From positions 372,001 to 436,000 of the forward strand of contig NZ_QEWO01000001.1 in NCBI RefSeq assembly GCF_003402235.1: DNA of 64,000 nucleotides. Direction: 5' to 3'. A program made the translations under genes and the position numbers. The notes beneath the pieces were generated by a model, which saw only the letters and a list, made by a program, of their open reading frames with translations, searched no databases and was not told the origin of the DNA. Below, one piece after another: positions 62,300 to 64,000 of this stretch (position 1 is its first letter; every line of letters starts with the position of its first letter). Origin of the DNA: Parahaliea mediterranea (GTDB taxonomy: Bacteria > Pseudomonadota > Gammaproteobacteria > Pseudomonadales > Halieaceae).

Positions 62300-63073
62300 A
62301 TGAATGACAGCCCGGCCTACCGCGAACGCAAGGCCTTCTTCGACCGCCTGTTGACCGTGTACGGCCGCAAGCCTGTGCTGGAAGTGCTGCAGAACACTGC
62401 CTTGCAATGCCACGCCCTGCACCTGGCTGACAGCAACCGCGACCAGGGCATTGTGCGCGACATCCGCGCGCTGGCCGAGCGCCGGGGGGTTGAGGTTCGC
62501 CTGCATGACCGCCAGGCCCTGTCGCGGATTTCCCGCAACGGCCGCCAGGACCAGGGCGTGGCGATTGACGTGCTGTGCCCCGCTTTCCAGCGAGCGGAAC
62601 ACGCCGTACCCGACCTGCCGGCCAATGCTCGCCTGCTGGCGCTGGATGGCATCAGCAACCCGCAGAACCTGGGCATGATTATCCGCTCGGCGGCGGCCGG
62701 TGACGTGGATGGCATCCTCTATGCCCGCCGTGGCAATGCCGCCCTCGGCCCGCTGGTGATCAAGGCCAGCGCGGGCACCCTGTACCGGGCGCCGCTGCTG
62801 TTGTGTGATGCATTGCCAGACATGCTCCGCCAGTGCAGATCGGCCGGCATGGAGGTTTGCACCCTGAGCGCCACCGCCACCGAATCACTCTTTGACTTCA
62901 GGCCGCAGGGGGGCTGCGTCTATGTTCTAGGCAATGAAACCGACGGCGTCTCAAGCGCCGCGCAGGACACCGCCAGCCGCGGCCTTTCCATCCCCATGCG
63001 CAACGGTGTGGAGTCGCTGAACGTGGCGGTGACCGCCAGCCTGATTGCCTACGCGGGTCGCATACAGGGTTAG
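62300..63073 (+). CDS. SpoU (TrmH/RlmB)-family 2'-O-methyltransferase
   Basis: 257 residues. N-terminal substrate-binding domain (VYGRKPVLEVLQNT) and the SPOUT fold: LLALDGISNPQNLGMIIRSA, LVIKASAGTLYRAP, VYVLGNETDGVSS and IPMRNGVESLNVAVTASLIA, the three TrmH motifs with the knot. Methylates ribose in rRNA or tRNA using SAM; the exact nucleotide cannot be told. No RBS stands out. Confidence 0.93.
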   Translation: MNDSPAYRERKAFFDRLLTVYGRKPVLEVLQNTALQCHALHLADSNRDQGIVRDIRALAERRGVEVRLHDRQALSRISRNGRQDQGVAIDVLCPAFQRAEHAVPDLPANARLLALDGISNPQNLGMIIRSAAAGDVDGILYARRGNAALGPLVIKASAGTLYRAPLLLCDALPDMLRQCRSAGMEVCTLSATATESLFDFRPQGGCVYVLGNETDGVSSAAQDTASRGLSIPMRNGVESLNVAVTASLIAYAGRIQG

Positions 63074-63222
63074 CAGCGCAGGCCCGGATAGACAAACTTG
63101 CAGGGCCGCTGCACACAAATGCCACGCCACCTCCTCAGTACCACTTGTCGATATCCATCGCCAGACCGAAGCAGGTGTACTTCAGCCTGGCGATCAGGTT
63201 ATTGGTGCCAAGTGGGGCCAGG

Positions 63223-63999
63223 TCAGCGCTCGTAGGGATTCACATCGATAATGATTTTGCCGCGGGCGCGACCAGACTCTGAATAGGCCAGCGCCTCACG
63301 GACTTCGGACAGGGGGTAATGCCGATCGATTACCGGCGACAATTCCCCGCGCTCCATCAGCTGTGCCAGGTGGGCGAGGTCCGGCCCGTTCAGGCCGGAG
63401 ACGAAAGGCTTCAGTTGTTCGTCGACCAGTTGAGAAATCAGCACGGCGCTAGCAAGGTTGAGCAGCGGCCCTACCCAGTTGCCCTTACCGGCCCCGACCA
63501 TCACCAGGGTACCGCCGCTCGCCAGTGCCCGACGATTGGCCAGGGGTGAATGATTGCCTACCGCATCGATGATGACATCCCAGCGCTCTCCGCTGCGGGT
63601 ATAGTCGCTCTGCGTGTAGTCGATGACCTCATCCGCCCCGAGACCGCGCACCATAGCAAGATTACGGGTACTGCACACACCAGTGACTTTGGCGCCCATG
63701 TTACGTGCCAACTGGACGGCAAAGGTGCCGACACCACCGGAGGCGCCGTTGACCAGTACCCGGTCGCCAGCGGACACCCCGCCGACATCACGCAGGGCCT
63801 GCAATGCGGTGACTGCAGCGATGGGCAGGGCCGCTGCCTCGGCGTAGCCAATGTTGTCGGGCATGGCGGCCACTGAGCCATCGGCACGCAATTTCACATA
63901 ATCGCTAAAGGCACCGCTCTTGCCGCCGTAAACGGCATCGCCCGGCTGGAAACGCGTGACCCCGCTACCTACCTCAACCACGGTGCCGGCAAAGTCTAC
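63223..63999 (-). CDS. NAD(P)-dependent alcohol dehydrogenase (MDR family), N-terminus beyond window
   Basis: The frame is open to the window end, so the start is missing. The visible ~258 residues are medium-chain dehydrogenase/quinone-oxidoreductase type: FQPGDAVYGGKSGAFSDYVK, LPIAAVTALQALRDVGGVSA, the cofactor motif VLVNGASGGVGTFAVQLARN and DVIIDAVGN. No catalytic zinc site is visible in this part, fitting zinc-free quinone-reductase-like members. Ends INPYER-like (DVNPYER). Confidence 0.88.
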   Translation of the reverse strand, partial: VDFAGTVVEVGSGVTRFQPGDAVYGGKSGAFSDYVKLRADGSVAAMPDNIGYAEAAALPIAAVTALQALRDVGGVSAGDRVLVNGASGGVGTFAVQLARNMGAKVTGVCSTRNLAMVRGLGADEVIDYTQSDYTRSGERWDVIIDAVGNHSPLANRRALASGGTLVMVGAGKGNWVGPLLNLASAVLISQLVDEQLKPFVSGLNGPDLAHLAQLMERGELSPVIDRHYPLSEVREALAYSESGRARGKIIIDVNPYER

Positions 64000-64000
64000 G

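Overview
The window is high-GC chromosomal DNA of a gammaproteobacterium. Na+-NQR, LolCDE, MsbA/LpxK/KdsB, LexA, CsiV and an S-methyl-5'-thioinosine phosphorylase all point there. Gene order from uvrC/murB through lolCDE, nqr, gap, mfd, csiV, MTIP and lexA to topA resembles the Pseudomonas aeruginosa PA2976-PA3011 block as I recall it. The exosortase H pair and the Na+-pumping NADH dehydrogenase fit a marine Cellvibrionales/Halieaceae-like organism; that assignment is inference.

Layout. (1) 1-7410: end of an AsmA-like protein, an NSS-family Na+ symporter, a LEA-type lipoprotein, exosortase H with its partner membrane protein, a DUF523/DUF1722 protein, a photolyase and a secreted Gly/Asn-rich protein. 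(2) About 7530-22345: a 14.8-kb integrated element at the 3' end of tRNA-Cys, with a P4-type integrase at the tRNA side. It has a DUF3800 gene with a strongly folded RNA at its 3' end, a regulatory block (HigA-like HTH protein, an S24 domain without HTH, a small HTH protein), a translationally coupled replication block (primase zinc domain, O-like initiator containing a lambda-style origin, RecA-fold helicase), two long structural-type proteins, an orphan terminase small subunit, and a frameshifted remnant of a large polyvalent phage protein. Capsid, portal, large terminase and lysis genes were not found. It is a decayed prophage or a satellite-like element. (3) 22341-31400: tRNA-Cys, tRNA-Gly, pgsA, uvrC, murB, a low-Mr phosphatase, kdsB, lpxK, msbA, exbD, exbB, a compact cell-envelope cluster on the minus strand. 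(4) 31406-46494: comEC, DUF2062, lolE-lolD-lolC, nqrM-apbE-nqrFEDCBA and a long GAPDH. (5) 46726-64000: mfd, csiV, MTIP, an MscS channel, a thioesterase, gcvT, lexA with two SOS boxes, small conserved proteins, topA, a universal stress protein, a glutaredoxin-like protein, an IclR regulator, a SpoU methyltransferase and a truncated alcohol dehydrogenase.

How it fits together. The core genes serve envelope building (LPS export, lipoprotein sorting, peptidoglycan precursor, phospholipid), Na+-based energetics and DNA repair (UvrC, Mfd, LexA, photolyase, TopA). The most unusual material is in the integrated element: the DUF3800/structured-RNA locus coupled to the integrase, and the replication origin buried in the initiator gene.
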